Source: an uncultured Phascolarctobacterium sp. (GTDB lineage: Bacteria > Bacillota > Negativicutes > Acidaminococcales > Acidaminococcaceae). From it: 64,000 nt of DNA. Positions 8,560-17,742 of this stretch are shown here, one piece after another (position 1 is the first letter of the stretch; each line of letters begins with the position of its first letter). The translations under genes and the position numbers were made by a program. Location: contig CAAEPE010000037.1 in NCBI GenBank assembly GCA_900757795.1, forward strand, positions 62,001 through 126,000, given 5' to 3'. Below the pieces are notes generated by a model. That model ran no database searches. It worked only from the letters and a program-made list of their open reading frames with translations, and was not told where the DNA came from.

Positions 8560-10662
8560 CTATCGTCTGCTAAATACAGGCTGCAATCGCTGCTCCATAG
8601 GCAGCTTATCGCTGGTCACAGCCAGCTGCGCCATTTCATACAGTGCTGCCTGCGCGCTTACAGGCTCCAGCTTGTTGTGTACGCGTCGATAATTGCCATT
8701 AGACTGCATCATATGCGCGCCTACATTATCGCGCAAATATAAATCCAACAAACCTTTTATACGGTTGATATGCTCCTCAGTTTCTACCGGGAAAAACAGC
8801 TCTACGCGGTCGTTAAGGTTGCGTGGCATCCAATCGGCGCTGGAAAGGTACAACTGCGCTTCGCCGCCGTTAGCAAACCAAAAAATACGGCTGTGCTCCA
8901 GCTGGCGTCCCACAATACTGCGCACCGTAATATTTTCGCTGATACCTTCGATACCTGTACGCAAGCCGCAGATACCGCGCACAATTAAATCAATATGCAC
9001 GCCTGCCGCAGAAGCCTCATACAGCTTTTGAATGACAGGATAGTCAATCAGAGAGTTCATTTTCGCAATAATATGACCCTCTTTACCCAAATTAACCATA
9101 TTAATTTCATTATCAATCAAGGAATAAATTTTCTCCCGCAGACCTAACGGTGCCATAACCAGCTTATTCCAAATAGGCGGTTCGCCGTAACCGCTGAGCA
9201 GATTGAAAAATGCCGAAGCATCGCTGCCAAATTCGTCGTTGGCAGTCATTAAACCCAAATCAGTATATAATTTTGCAGTGCTGTCGTTATAGTTGCCCGT
9301 GCCCAAATGCACGTAGCGTTTAATGCCGTTATCCTCTTTACGCACAATCAAAATAATTTTTGCGTGAGTTTTTAAACCTACCAAGCCGTAAATTACGTGG
9401 CAGCCTGCTTTTTCCAAACGGCGCGCCCACAAAATATTGTTTTCCTCGTCAAAACGCGCTTTTAATTCTACTAAAACCGTAACCTGCTTGCCGTTTTCCG
9501 CAGCGCGAGCCAAAGCCGCAACAATAGGACTGTTGCCGCTAACGCGATACAAGGTCTGCTTAATAGCCAAAACCTGCGGGTCGTCCGCCGCATCGCTGAC
9601 CAATTTCACCACAGGGTCAAAGCTTTCGTAGGGGTGGTGCAGAAGAATATCGTTTCTGCGAATGGCTGCAAACAAATCGCTGTCTTCAGGCAGCTCTAAG
9701 GGACACTGGGGAACAAAGGGCTCATACAACCAAGGCCACATACCTTTTAAGCCGGTAAATTTAAAGAAGCACGTTGGGTCCAAAGGTCCGTTGATTTCAT
9801 AAACCTCTAAAGCAGTTACGTCAAGATTTTCTTCCAAAAATTTCTTAATACGATTATTATTAGTTTTAAAAATTTCTAAACGCACAGTAGCGCCGCGTTT
9901 ACGCTTACGCAGAGATTCTTCAACCTCTTTCATCAGGTCAACGCTTTCTTCTTCCTCTAAATCTAAATCGCTGTCGCGCGTTACTCTGAAAGGAACTACA
10001 TCTAAAATTTGGCAGCCTTTGAATAAGTCTTGGCAATGGCTGGCAATAATATCCTCTAAAAACACAAAGGTACGCTTATTATCAGGCGGAATTTCTAAAA
10101 TTCTGTCCAAAACAGAAGGCACCTGAATCAAGCCCATGCTGTGTTCGCCATCAGCCTTAACCAATTCCACAGCAAGATTTTGCGTCTTATTCGCCAAAAA
10201 GGGGAAGGGTCTCGAAGCATCTACCGCCATAGGTGTTAATACAGGATAAATTACTTCGTTATAATATTCCTCCAGCCAATCCTTAGCTACTTCTGACAAA
10301 TCATTTACGCGGCGAAAATGTAAGCCAATCTCATCCATCTCACCTAGAAGCGCCATTAAATATTTTGTCTGTGTGCGCACCTGCTCGTGAGCAGATTCTG
10401 AAATAGCCTCCAATTGATCTTTTACAGATAAGCCTGCTGCGTCCAGCTTATCTATACCGCTTTCATAGTTATTCCATAAACCCGCCACGCGCACCATAAA
10501 AAACTCATCCAAATTAGATGCCGAAATAGCAATAAATTTTAAACGCTCCAACAAAGGCGCTTCTTTAAACATGGCCTCCTTCAGAACTCTCAAATTAAAT
10601 TTGAGCCAGCTTAATTCACGATTATAAAAATATTCAGGCTTAGTTAAATCTAATTTTTTCAT
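8560..10662 (-). CDS. ppk: polyphosphate kinase 1
   Basis: A 700-residue PPK1, the usual family length. It makes polyphosphate reversibly from ATP and is normally membrane-associated. It starts YFNRELSWLKFN, typical of the family. The autophosphorylated His lies in GLKTHAK (equivalent to E. coli His435), followed by VHLGTGNYND; the second conserved His is in LEHSRIFWF. Its ATG overlaps the TAA of the upstream ppx-like gene by one base (TAATG), so the two are translationally coupled and form one unit. Confidence 0.95.
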   Translation of the reverse strand: MKKLDLTKPEYFYNRELSWLKFNLRVLKEAMFKEAPLLERLKFIAISASNLDEFFMVRVAGLWNNYESGIDKLDAAGLSVKDQLEAISESAHEQVRTQTKYLMALLGEMDEIGLHFRRVNDLSEVAKDWLEEYYNEVIYPVLTPMAVDASRPFPFLANKTQNLAVELVKADGEHSMGLIQVPSVLDRILEIPPDNKRTFVFLEDIIASHCQDLFKGCQILDVVPFRVTRDSDLDLEEEESVDLMKEVEESLRKRKRGATVRLEIFKTNNNRIKKFLEENLDVTALEVYEINGPLDPTCFFKFTGLKGMWPWLYEPFVPQCPLELPEDSDLFAAIRRNDILLHHPYESFDPVVKLVSDAADDPQVLAIKQTLYRVSGNSPIVAALARAAENGKQVTVLVELKARFDEENNILWARRLEKAGCHVIYGLVGLKTHAKIILIVRKEDNGIKRYVHLGTGNYNDSTAKLYTDLGLMTANDEFGSDASAFFNLLSGYGEPPIWNKLVMAPLGLREKIYSLIDNEINMVNLGKEGHIIAKMNSLIDYPVIQKLYEASAAGVHIDLIVRGICGLRTGIEGISENITVRSIVGRQLEHSRIFWFANGGEAQLYLSSADWMPRNLNDRVELFFPVETEEHINRIKGLLDLYLRDNVGAHMMQSNGNYRRVHNKLEPVSAQAALYEMAQLAVTSDKLPMEQRLQPVFSRR

Positions 10663-12212
10663 TACTTATCCACCCGTTCCAATATCGGTTTCATACCGTA
10701 TACTTCTTCAAAGAAAGCCGATTTATCTTCAAAGGTCCACAGCTCCAACGCCAAATCAACCTTGCTGACAACTTGAATTTTCAGCACATTATCCTTTACT
10801 ATAACATTACAGCTGCGAATTTTTTGCAGATAGCTTCTATCCATAGCGTCAGCCAGCCGTACAATAGCCGCCAATTTCGCCACTGTAGCTACCATATCCC
10901 GCGGCACCTTAGGCACCAGCACATTACTTTGGTCAAAAAGCTTGTTAGCATGATAATACGAAGCCAACGCAATAATCTGCTTATCTCTGTCACTAAAACC
11001 CAGCATATCTGTGGAACAGACCAGCTGATAGGTATAAATAGAATGGCTGCGCATACACAGATATTTACCAATATCATGCAGAATACAAGTACCACGCAGC
11101 AGCAGACGCTCATATTCACCCATGCCGTAATTTTTAGCTACAGCGTCAAAAATAGTTATAGCCAAACGCTCCACCTGCTGTACATGGTGTTTATCGTATA
11201 AATAACGCTGGCCAATGCAATGGAATAGGCTGATAATTTCCTGCTCCAAACCCTTTACTAAAGCCGGACTTGTTTTGCGGCCAATATGTAAAAGCTGCAT
11301 ACCGTCAATAAAGCTATCGCCGGTAATAACAATTTCTTTAGCAGGAACAAGATGCAGCAGCTGTTCATATAAAAGCACTGTTGGTAAAGCCAGCTCCGCT
11401 ACATGCTCCGGAATATCGTATTCACTGATAATCTGCGGCATATTCATACGGCGCATTTTATCAAAAAAGGCGTGAAAATCTTCTGCCTTAATGCGGTGCA
11501 CTAATTGTCCCTCGTCCAGCTTCAGCATACGCAGTAAAAGTTCAGTCTCCGTACCTGATAAAACAAGATACTGCACGCTGCTTTGTTTTAATTCCTGACG
11601 CACGGAACCAATCGTGCTGCTTAAAAATTCTGTCAGCGCTTTATTAAAATTCATACTTTCACGGCGATTGCGGGCAAAGCTTTCGTTAATTCTGATAATG
11701 CCCACATGAAAATTTTGCTGGTAACGAATCTGCTCGTCCTGCACCAAGGTAATTCCCAAACCGCCGGAAGAAATATCCATCATCAGCATACCTTCGCGCT
11801 CGCTGCTGATTTTGGCATTTTTTAAGGTTCGGCGAATAGAAACAAATTTAGTATAAATTTCCTGCGGCATATCAACCACATCAACTACCAAACCGGTTTT
11901 GCTGTAAATTTGGTCCAGCAAAAAAATCTGGTTGCTGGCCTCGCGTACAGCAGTAGTCGCCTGCAGCTTATATTCTTCAACTCCGTATTCTACCATTAAA
12001 CGCTTAAAGCCCTGCAAAATATCGCATATTTCCGATACCAGCTCGTAAGGGATAATTTTATTTTTAAAGGTTGCTTCACCAAGGCGTATGCGGCGATTAA
12101 CACGCTCAATAATTTTATATCGGTCAAGATTTTTGTACTCTGTAATCTGCATGCTTATCTTTTCCGAGCCTAGATGAATGGCAGCAAAAGTTGTATGTGT
12201 TTTACGTTTCAT
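10662..12212 (-). CDS. Ppx/GppA-family protein with HD domain, degenerate active site
   Basis: About 516 residues, with an N-terminal actin-like Ppx/GppA domain (ASKHA fold) and a C-terminal HD domain (TCILHDIGKYLCMRSHS). It should act on polyphosphate or (p)ppGpp and is the first gene of a unit with ppk. Two key loops differ from the family. The usual DIGSNSxRL reads IHLGSEKIS, and the usual DLGGGSTE reads DISSGGLG. TTAVREASN, corresponding to the catalytic Glu region, is retained. It may therefore be a regulatory paralogue. I chose ATG at 12212, which has GGAGG at the right distance, over the upstream TTG at 12227 that overlaps that ribosome site. Confidence 0.8.
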   Translation of the reverse strand: MKRKTHTTFAAIHLGSEKISMQITEYKNLDRYKIIERVNRRIRLGEATFKNKIIPYELVSEICDILQGFKRLMVEYGVEEYKLQATTAVREASNQIFLLDQIYSKTGLVVDVVDMPQEIYTKFVSIRRTLKNAKISSEREGMLMMDISSGGLGITLVQDEQIRYQQNFHVGIIRINESFARNRRESMNFNKALTEFLSSTIGSVRQELKQSSVQYLVLSGTETELLLRMLKLDEGQLVHRIKAEDFHAFFDKMRRMNMPQIISEYDIPEHVAELALPTVLLYEQLLHLVPAKEIVITGDSFIDGMQLLHIGRKTSPALVKGLEQEIISLFHCIGQRYLYDKHHVQQVERLAITIFDAVAKNYGMGEYERLLLRGTCILHDIGKYLCMRSHSIYTYQLVCSTDMLGFSDRDKQIIALASYYHANKLFDQSNVLVPKVPRDMVATVAKLAAIVRLADAMDRSYLQKIRSCNVIVKDNVLKIQVVSKVDLALELWTFEDKSAFFEEVYGMKPILERVDK

Positions 12213-12263
12213 AAAGTCTGCCTCCAAACTAGCATATATATTATATATTCTTGTTTTATCTAT

Positions 12264-12325
12264 AAACTCCTGCGTTTACGTGTAAAATTTGCGTAAATTT
12301 AGTAATTCGTCGCAGGAGTTTTTTA
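12264..12325 (+). terminator. long-loop hairpin with T-run in the leader of the second ppx gene
   Basis: AAACTCCTGCG (12264-12274) pairs exactly with CGCAGGAGTTT (12311-12321), with a 36-base loop, and runs into TTTTTATTTT on the plus strand. No plus-strand gene lies upstream, so it would end a short leader transcript before the gene that starts at 12381. It could be an attenuator or a small RNA terminator between the two divergent ppx-like genes. Confidence 0.5.
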
Positions 12326-12380
12326 TTTTGTGCGTAATATATATAGTAATAATGTGGTTCGCCACGGGGAGAAGAAAAAA

Positions 12381-13985
12381 ATGCAGAGAATAGCAATCAT
12401 AGATATAGGCTCTAACTCGGCTCGTTTAGTTGTAAGCCATATCTATAAAAACGGCGCTTATAATATGGTTTATAATCAAAAGGAAGCGCTGCGTCTAAGT
12501 CAGAAGGTAGACGGGCAAAATATGCTCACGGAAGAAGCCTTTACCAGTACCATTGACACCCTTAAAAGCTTTGCGCACATGTGCAAAATTTATCAGGCTG
12601 ATAAAATTATCGCTGTGGCTACTGCGGCCATCCGCAACGCCGCTAACGGTAAGGAGCTTATTGCGCGTGCGGCGCAGGAAACTGATATCCGGCTGCACAT
12701 TATTTCCGGCAAAACGGAAGCGTATATCAGCTACCTTGGCGTTATCAATACCCTTGATGTAAAAAACGGTATTATTTTTGACCTTGGCGGCGGCAGCACC
12801 GAATTGATACTTTTTAAAAACCGTAAAATTTTAGAAAGTGTTTCCATTCCTTTAGGCGCAGTCAATACCACAAGTATGTTCAATATCCGCAACGAAATGC
12901 CGCCGGAAGTTTTCACTAAATTAAGCACCTTTATTATGGATTGTTTAGCGAAATATCCGTGGCTCAAGCAAAAAAATCTGCCTTTAATCGGCGTAGGCGG
13001 CACCGCTCGTACCGTAGCCAAAATCATCCAGCGGGCAAAAAAATATCCCGCGACCAAAATTCATAATTACGCTTATCCTCTCCAAACCTTCCGCAGCTTT
13101 TTCAACAAGCTGCGCACGACTAATTTAGAACAGCGTAAAAAAATTTCCGGCTTAAGCAGCGAGCGCAGCGACATTATTTTAGCAGGCAGCAGTATCATCA
13201 GCTGTCTGTTAGAAGCTACCGGCGCCAAAAAGCTGATTACCAGCGGCTGCGGCCTGCGCGAAGGACTTTTTTACGATTATTATTCCAAATCCAATAACGT
13301 AGCCTTAATCGCCAAAAATATTTTAGAGCGCAGCAGAGAAAATACGCTCAATCTTTTTGAAGCGGATACAAGACACGCTCATCATATTACCAAGCTGGCG
13401 CTGACTATGTTTGACGGCTGGACGGAGCTGCATAAAATCCGCAAGGGTTACCGACGCTTGCTGGAAACGGCCGCGCTATTGCATGATATTGGTATTACCA
13501 TCAATTTTTACAGCCACGCCCGTCACAGCGCTTATATGATTCAAAACGCCAAGCTTTTTGGCCTTACGCATAAGGAGCAGATTATCACCAGCGCCATTGC
13601 CGGCTGGCATAACGGCGTTTCCAAAAATTATTTTAAGGACCGCTTTTATAAAGAAATACTTACGGAAAGCAACTGGAAGCTTATCAATAAGCTGGCCTTG
13701 CTGTTAGCCTTAAGCGAAAGCTTAGATTATTCCGAAGCGCGTATGGTGCGTGGTTTAAGCACGAGCTTCGACAAAAAGAACGCTGTCCTCAAAATTTATG
13801 CCGATAACATCCCGTCCATTGAAATGCACCAAATCAAATCTCATCTTGCTTGGTTTAAGAAAACCTTTGGCGCTGATTTAAGTATAGAAATTCACAAAGA
13901 AGAAGAACAGGATAGTTCTGCCAGCAGAAGCGATAGCGACAACGCTCTTACGCAGCTTTTACAAGAATTGGATGCCGATAAATAA
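12381..13985 (+). CDS. ppx: exopolyphosphatase / pppGpp phosphatase (Ppx/GppA) with HD domain
   Basis: A 534-residue Ppx/GppA protein with intact motifs. Phosphate loop 1 is IIDIGSNSARLVV at the N-terminus, loop 2 is FDLGGGSTELILF, and there is a Gly-rich GVGGTAR. An HD domain follows (AALLHDIGITINFYSHARHS). It removes terminal phosphate from polyphosphate and/or hydrolyses pppGpp. The ATG at 12381 follows GGGGAG, so I prefer it to the GTG at 12330. It is transcribed away from the ppk unit, so the region carries one PPK and two Ppx-like paralogues, of which this one looks catalytically competent. Confidence 0.9.
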   Translation: MQRIAIIDIGSNSARLVVSHIYKNGAYNMVYNQKEALRLSQKVDGQNMLTEEAFTSTIDTLKSFAHMCKIYQADKIIAVATAAIRNAANGKELIARAAQETDIRLHIISGKTEAYISYLGVINTLDVKNGIIFDLGGGSTELILFKNRKILESVSIPLGAVNTTSMFNIRNEMPPEVFTKLSTFIMDCLAKYPWLKQKNLPLIGVGGTARTVAKIIQRAKKYPATKIHNYAYPLQTFRSFFNKLRTTNLEQRKKISGLSSERSDIILAGSSIISCLLEATGAKKLITSGCGLREGLFYDYYSKSNNVALIAKNILERSRENTLNLFEADTRHAHHITKLALTMFDGWTELHKIRKGYRRLLETAALLHDIGITINFYSHARHSAYMIQNAKLFGLTHKEQIITSAIAGWHNGVSKNYFKDRFYKEILTESNWKLINKLALLLALSESLDYSEARMVRGLSTSFDKKNAVLKIYADNIPSIEMHQIKSHLAWFKKTFGADLSIEIHKEEEQDSSASRSDSDNALTQLLQELDADK

Positions 13986-14085
13986 AATTTTATTTTCTTT
14001 TTCCTCATCAAGCCCGAAAAAACATCATTCTGCCACACTTAACATTTATACTTTAATTACAAAATAAAAGAAAGAAGTGATTAAG

Positions 14086-14211
14086 ATGTTGCAGAACTCA
14101 AAAAAAATCTTGGCACTTGCTCTGACTGCTTTATTTTTATCGGCTTCGCTAACAAGTACGGCAGCGGCGGCAGCTATTACAACCACAATAAACAAGTGGA
14201 TGAAACTGTAA
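14086..14211 (+). pseudogene. orphan signal peptide, 5' remnant of an exported (FHA-type?) protein
   Basis: ATG at 14086, behind AAGAAGTGATTAAG, opens a 41-residue frame: a Lys-containing n-region, a hydrophobic core (ILALALTALFLSASL) and an Ala-rich cleavage region, then a stop at 14209-14211. It is a convincing Sec signal peptide with no mature protein in frame. From about 14120 a second frame reads NKYGSGGSYYNHNKQVDE and joins the FHA block that follows. A frameshift in the GCAGCGGCGGCAGC stretch and loss of the TPS secretion domain would explain this. Confidence 0.6.
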
Positions 14212-17200
14212 AAGGAACTAATATTGCGGCCGGAGAAAATATTACCGTTACCAGCGGCAGCGACATTAACATAAAAGGCAGCAATCTGGCAAGCGAAGCA
14301 GGAAAAGCCACGCTGAACGCCGAAAATAACGTTAATGTGCAAAACGAAAGCGAATACCACGAGCGCTTGCACGAAAAGCACGAGAAGGTAAGCGGAATTT
14401 TGAGCAGCAAAACTACGGATATTTTTGACTACAATAACGTGAACGCGGTTGTAGGCAGCAATATATCCGCAAACGAGGCAGAGATAATGAGCGGCGCAGA
14501 TACAAATATTACGGGCAGCAGCGTAGTTGCCGATAAAGATGTAAATATAAACGCGGGCGGAAATTTGAACATAGAAAGCGCAGAACAGACCAGCGCCAGC
14601 GAATACATGAAGCAAGTAAAAAAGAGCGGCCTTTTGAGCGGCGGCGGTTTTGGCTTTACTATTGGCAAAGAAAAACAAAAAGATCAATACGCCAACCAAA
14701 ACAGCGAGCAAGCAGGCAGCACTATTGGCAGCATAGAGGGCAGCGTGCGCCTGGAAGCTGGCAAGGACGCTGACATTAAAGGCAGCGACGTAATTGCTAA
14801 AGAAAACATTGATATTAGCGGCGAGAACGTGAGCATAGAAAACACAACCAGCGTTTATAACGCGCAGGAAAAGCACGAATTTGAGCGCAGCGGACTTAGT
14901 GTGTCTATTGGTGGAGAGGCAATAGACAAAGTAAACGAAGCGGTAAACCATGTAGAGCGCGCAGCGCAAGTAGAAGATAAACGACTGGCAGCACTGCACG
15001 GTTATGAAGCTTACGATACAATAAATAAAAATATGAATAAAATAAAAGATGCAGCCAAAGACCCGGCGCATAACCTTTCTCTTAATGTAAGCCTTGGCAC
15101 AACCAAGAGTAAAAGCGAAAGCAGCAGCACAACTATAATTGCTAACGAAAGCAACGTCAAAGCTGGCGGTGATGTAAATATTACTGCTACAGAAAAGGAT
15201 ATTACCATTAAAGGCAGCAGTGTGTCCGGAGATAATATTGCTTTAAATGCGAAAGAAAATCTTAATATAACTGCGTCTGAAAATACAAATGTTACAGAGC
15301 AAAATTCCAAATCCAGCAGCGGCAGCATAGGCGTAGGTTTTGATCTGGCAACAGGCAGCTTAAACAGCATTAGCATAAGCGGCAGCAAAGCCAAAGGCGA
15401 GGTGGATGCTAACAGCACAACATATAACGAAAGCACTGTTACGGCGCAACAGGAGTTTGATTTCACTAGCGGCAGCGACACAAATATCCAAGGCGGCAAG
15501 CTTAGCGGTGAAAAAGTAAACGGCAACGTGGGCGGCGATTTGAATATTGCAAGCAAGCAGGACAGCAATAGATACGAAGAAAAAAATACCTCTGCCGGTT
15601 TTGGTGTAGGAATTTCTGTAAACGGAAAAGATACTCCCAACAAGACAGGCGTATTTGGTGGAGCTTCTAAGAGCGAGATCGACAGCAATTACGATAGCGT
15701 TACCGAGCAGAGCGGCATTTACGCAGGCAAGGACGGTTTTGATATCCGCGTAGAAAATAATACCGATTTGAAAGGCGGCATTATTACAAGTGAAGCCGAA
15801 GCAGAAAAGAACAAAATTTCTACCGGTACGCTGACCTTTGAAGATATTCACAACAAAGCAGAATACGAAGCCGGAAGTATAGGCGTAAACATTGACACCG
15901 GCAAAGATGCCGAAAAGAAAGATGCTGGCGTAACGCCGAATATTGGTATGCCTGCTAGTGACGAAGCAGAAAGCACAACCAAAGCGACTATCTCTGACGC
16001 TACGATTGAAATTAGAGACAAGGAAAATCAAAAGCAGGATATTGCTGACTTAAACCGTGATACTGCTAATAGTTTGAATAAACTGGGCGAAATTTTTGAT
16101 AAGACAAAAATTGAAGAACGGCAGGAGTTGGCAGGCTTATTTGGCGAGCTTGCATATAAAGCAGTTGGCGATTTGGCAATTAAAAACGGCTGGGAAGAAG
16201 GCAGCGCAGAAAAGAACGCTTTGCACGCGCTGATAGGCGGCATAATGAGCGAACTTGGGGGCAGCGATTTCTTAGCAGGCGCAAGCGGAGCAATGATTAA
16301 CGAAATGATTCAGGATAAGCTTAGCGATATGTTTGAAGATGACCCGGCAATGCACCAATGGGCAAGCGCTTTAGTAGGCGGAGTAGTTTCTGAAATAGTT
16401 GCCAATAATGCACATGCAGGCGCAAGCACGGCTGCTAGTGCAACGAAAAATAACTATTTGACGCATAAACAATATCTTGATTATAAAAAAGAATTGGCTG
16501 ATTGCAATGGCGATCCGGAAAAAGAAAAAGCGGTAAGAGAAAAATATGAAGCTATAGACGCTTTACAAGACTATATTTGGCTGGAGATGAATAATGAATC
16601 TACCCAAGGAGCAACAAGCGTTGGGGTTGATTTGAATGGTGATGAAGTTATTTTAACTCCGGGTATGAATCTTGTTAAAGGTGACGAAACTATAAGAAAT
16701 ATTATAGATGGTACCGATTTAAATAATCAAATTCTTGAGATGCCTAACGGTAGTATATACTATATAGACGAAAAAGGCGTTTTATATCAAGCTTATGAGG
16801 GAAAGGCGTTAGAGAAAGCTATTGTAGAAAGTAGCAAATTAGCAATCAAAGCAGATATTATTCCTGATCCTAAAAAGATGACTACAGATTATGTTTACTC
16901 TTATGTTGGTGGTGGTATATCTAAAACATTATCAATTAATTTGGGCTATATTCTTGATAAGCAAGGAAATGTATATATATTCGACCAAGAGCAAAGTGGT
17001 GCAGGTGCTGCTCCACCTGTGTATGTTGGGTATGGGAAAGGGACAATAGATACTAATTGGAAAAATACCGAAGGCAATAACATAATAAATGCTATTAGTG
17101 GTAATAGTAGCAGTATAGGTGTAAGTAACATTGTTAGTAGTAGTGTTTCGGTTAGTGAGGATAGTATGATTCTAGTTGTAGAAATTGGAGTAGAAACCTC

Positions 17201-17258
17201 TGCTGGTATTACACTATCTAGAAGACATGCTCGTAAGGTAGGTAATATTTATGAGTAG
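14196..17258 (+). CDS. truncated filamentous haemagglutinin / CdiA-like protein with putative toxin tip
   Basis: 1020 residues from GTG at 14196; the frame is open back to 14085. Residues 1 to about 600 are Fil_haemagg_2-type repeats (runs like GENITVTSGSDINIKG and GGDVNITATEKDI). Residues about 650-750 form a Gly/Ala-rich pre-toxin region (ALIGGIMSELGG, GASGAMINEM) ending at ATKNNYLTH, which sits where CdiA proteins have a VENN-like boundary. The last about 270 residues are a distinct lower-GC domain (LNLGYI-like LSINLGYILDKQGNVYIF, PPVYVGYGKGTI) that I cannot assign to a known toxin class. There is no in-frame signal peptide or TPS domain, so it is probably not secreted as it stands. The stop overlaps the next start by eight bases. 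Confidence 0.75.
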   Translation: MDETVKGTNIAAGENITVTSGSDINIKGSNLASEAGKATLNAENNVNVQNESEYHERLHEKHEKVSGILSSKTTDIFDYNNVNAVVGSNISANEAEIMSGADTNITGSSVVADKDVNINAGGNLNIESAEQTSASEYMKQVKKSGLLSGGGFGFTIGKEKQKDQYANQNSEQAGSTIGSIEGSVRLEAGKDADIKGSDVIAKENIDISGENVSIENTTSVYNAQEKHEFERSGLSVSIGGEAIDKVNEAVNHVERAAQVEDKRLAALHGYEAYDTINKNMNKIKDAAKDPAHNLSLNVSLGTTKSKSESSSTTIIANESNVKAGGDVNITATEKDITIKGSSVSGDNIALNAKENLNITASENTNVTEQNSKSSSGSIGVGFDLATGSLNSISISGSKAKGEVDANSTTYNESTVTAQQEFDFTSGSDTNIQGGKLSGEKVNGNVGGDLNIASKQDSNRYEEKNTSAGFGVGISVNGKDTPNKTGVFGGASKSEIDSNYDSVTEQSGIYAGKDGFDIRVENNTDLKGGIITSEAEAEKNKISTGTLTFEDIHNKAEYEAGSIGVNIDTGKDAEKKDAGVTPNIGMPASDEAESTTKATISDATIEIRDKENQKQDIADLNRDTANSLNKLGEIFDKTKIEERQELAGLFGELAYKAVGDLAIKNGWEEGSAEKNALHALIGGIMSELGGSDFLAGASGAMINEMIQDKLSDMFEDDPAMHQWASALVGGVVSEIVANNAHAGASTAASATKNNYLTHKQYLDYKKELADCNGDPEKEKAVREKYEAIDALQDYIWLEMNNESTQGATSVGVDLNGDEVILTPGMNLVKGDETIRNIIDGTDLNNQILEMPNGSIYYIDEKGVLYQAYEGKALEKAIVESSKLAIKADIIPDPKKMTTDYVYSYVGGGISKTLSINLGYILDKQGNVYIFDQEQSGAGAAPPVYVGYGKGTIDTNWKNTEGNNIINAISGNSSSIGVSNIVSSSVSVSEDSMILVVEIGVETSAGITLSRRHARKVGNIYE

Positions 17259-17661
17259 GGGGTATGGCGTTTTTGGAATATTAATTTTGATTATAGTAAT
17301 TTTCTTTAGAGTAAATATTTATAGTTATACTCCCAGTGTATATGAGCAAGAAAAGATTTTTAGTTCTGAAGAAAAAAATCTAAAAATTGTTGAACTTGTA
17401 GAAAAAAGGAGGGAGTTTGTACGTAAAGATACCTATTTAGTGTACTATGAATTTCAAGATAGAGACAATATAACGAAGCCTCAAGAAAGAATAGAAGAAA
17501 TTATATCAACAAAATTTATGATAGCAGGTTGGAGCAAAAAAAATGAAAGAATTATAAATAAGAATAGTAAAATAATAAATTTTATTAAAGATGATAAGAA
17601 GTATTACTGTGAAGTGGAAATATATAAGACAGGTGTTGCGCTACGATTTAGATATAAATAA
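17251..17661 (+). CDS. putative immunity protein, membrane-anchored
   Basis: A 136-residue protein with an N-terminal hydrophobic helix (VFGILILIIVIFF) and a charged soluble part. ATG at 17251 overlaps the end of the FHA-like gene (ATGAGTAG), so translation is coupled. The position directly after a CdiA-type C-terminus, small size, low GC and membrane anchor fit a CdiI-like immunity protein against a toxin that acts at the membrane or in the periplasm. I do not recognise its family. The role is inferred from context only. Confidence 0.55.
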   Translation: MSRGYGVFGILILIIVIFFRVNIYSYTPSVYEQEKIFSSEEKNLKIVELVEKRREFVRKDTYLVYYEFQDRDNITKPQERIEEIISTKFMIAGWSKKNERIINKNSKIINFIKDDKKYYCEVEIYKTGVALRFRYK

Positions 17662-17742
17662 TAGTATTGGCTAAAATATAAGTAGTTGTGAAATCTCATA
17701 TGTTGTTTTATTGTAAAAATATAATGAGGCTTGCGTTGCTAA

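Noticed and set aside
14046..15071. 341-codon minus-strand ORF opposite the FHA gene
   Set aside because: It is the complement of the repetitive GGCAGC-type FHA codons; the hydrophobic composition is an artefact and there is no ribosome site or family match.
15011..16031. Two long minus-strand ORFs (225 and 223 codons) in the FHA region
   Set aside because: They mirror the same repeats and overlap each other; the plus-strand FHA reading is clearly the real one.
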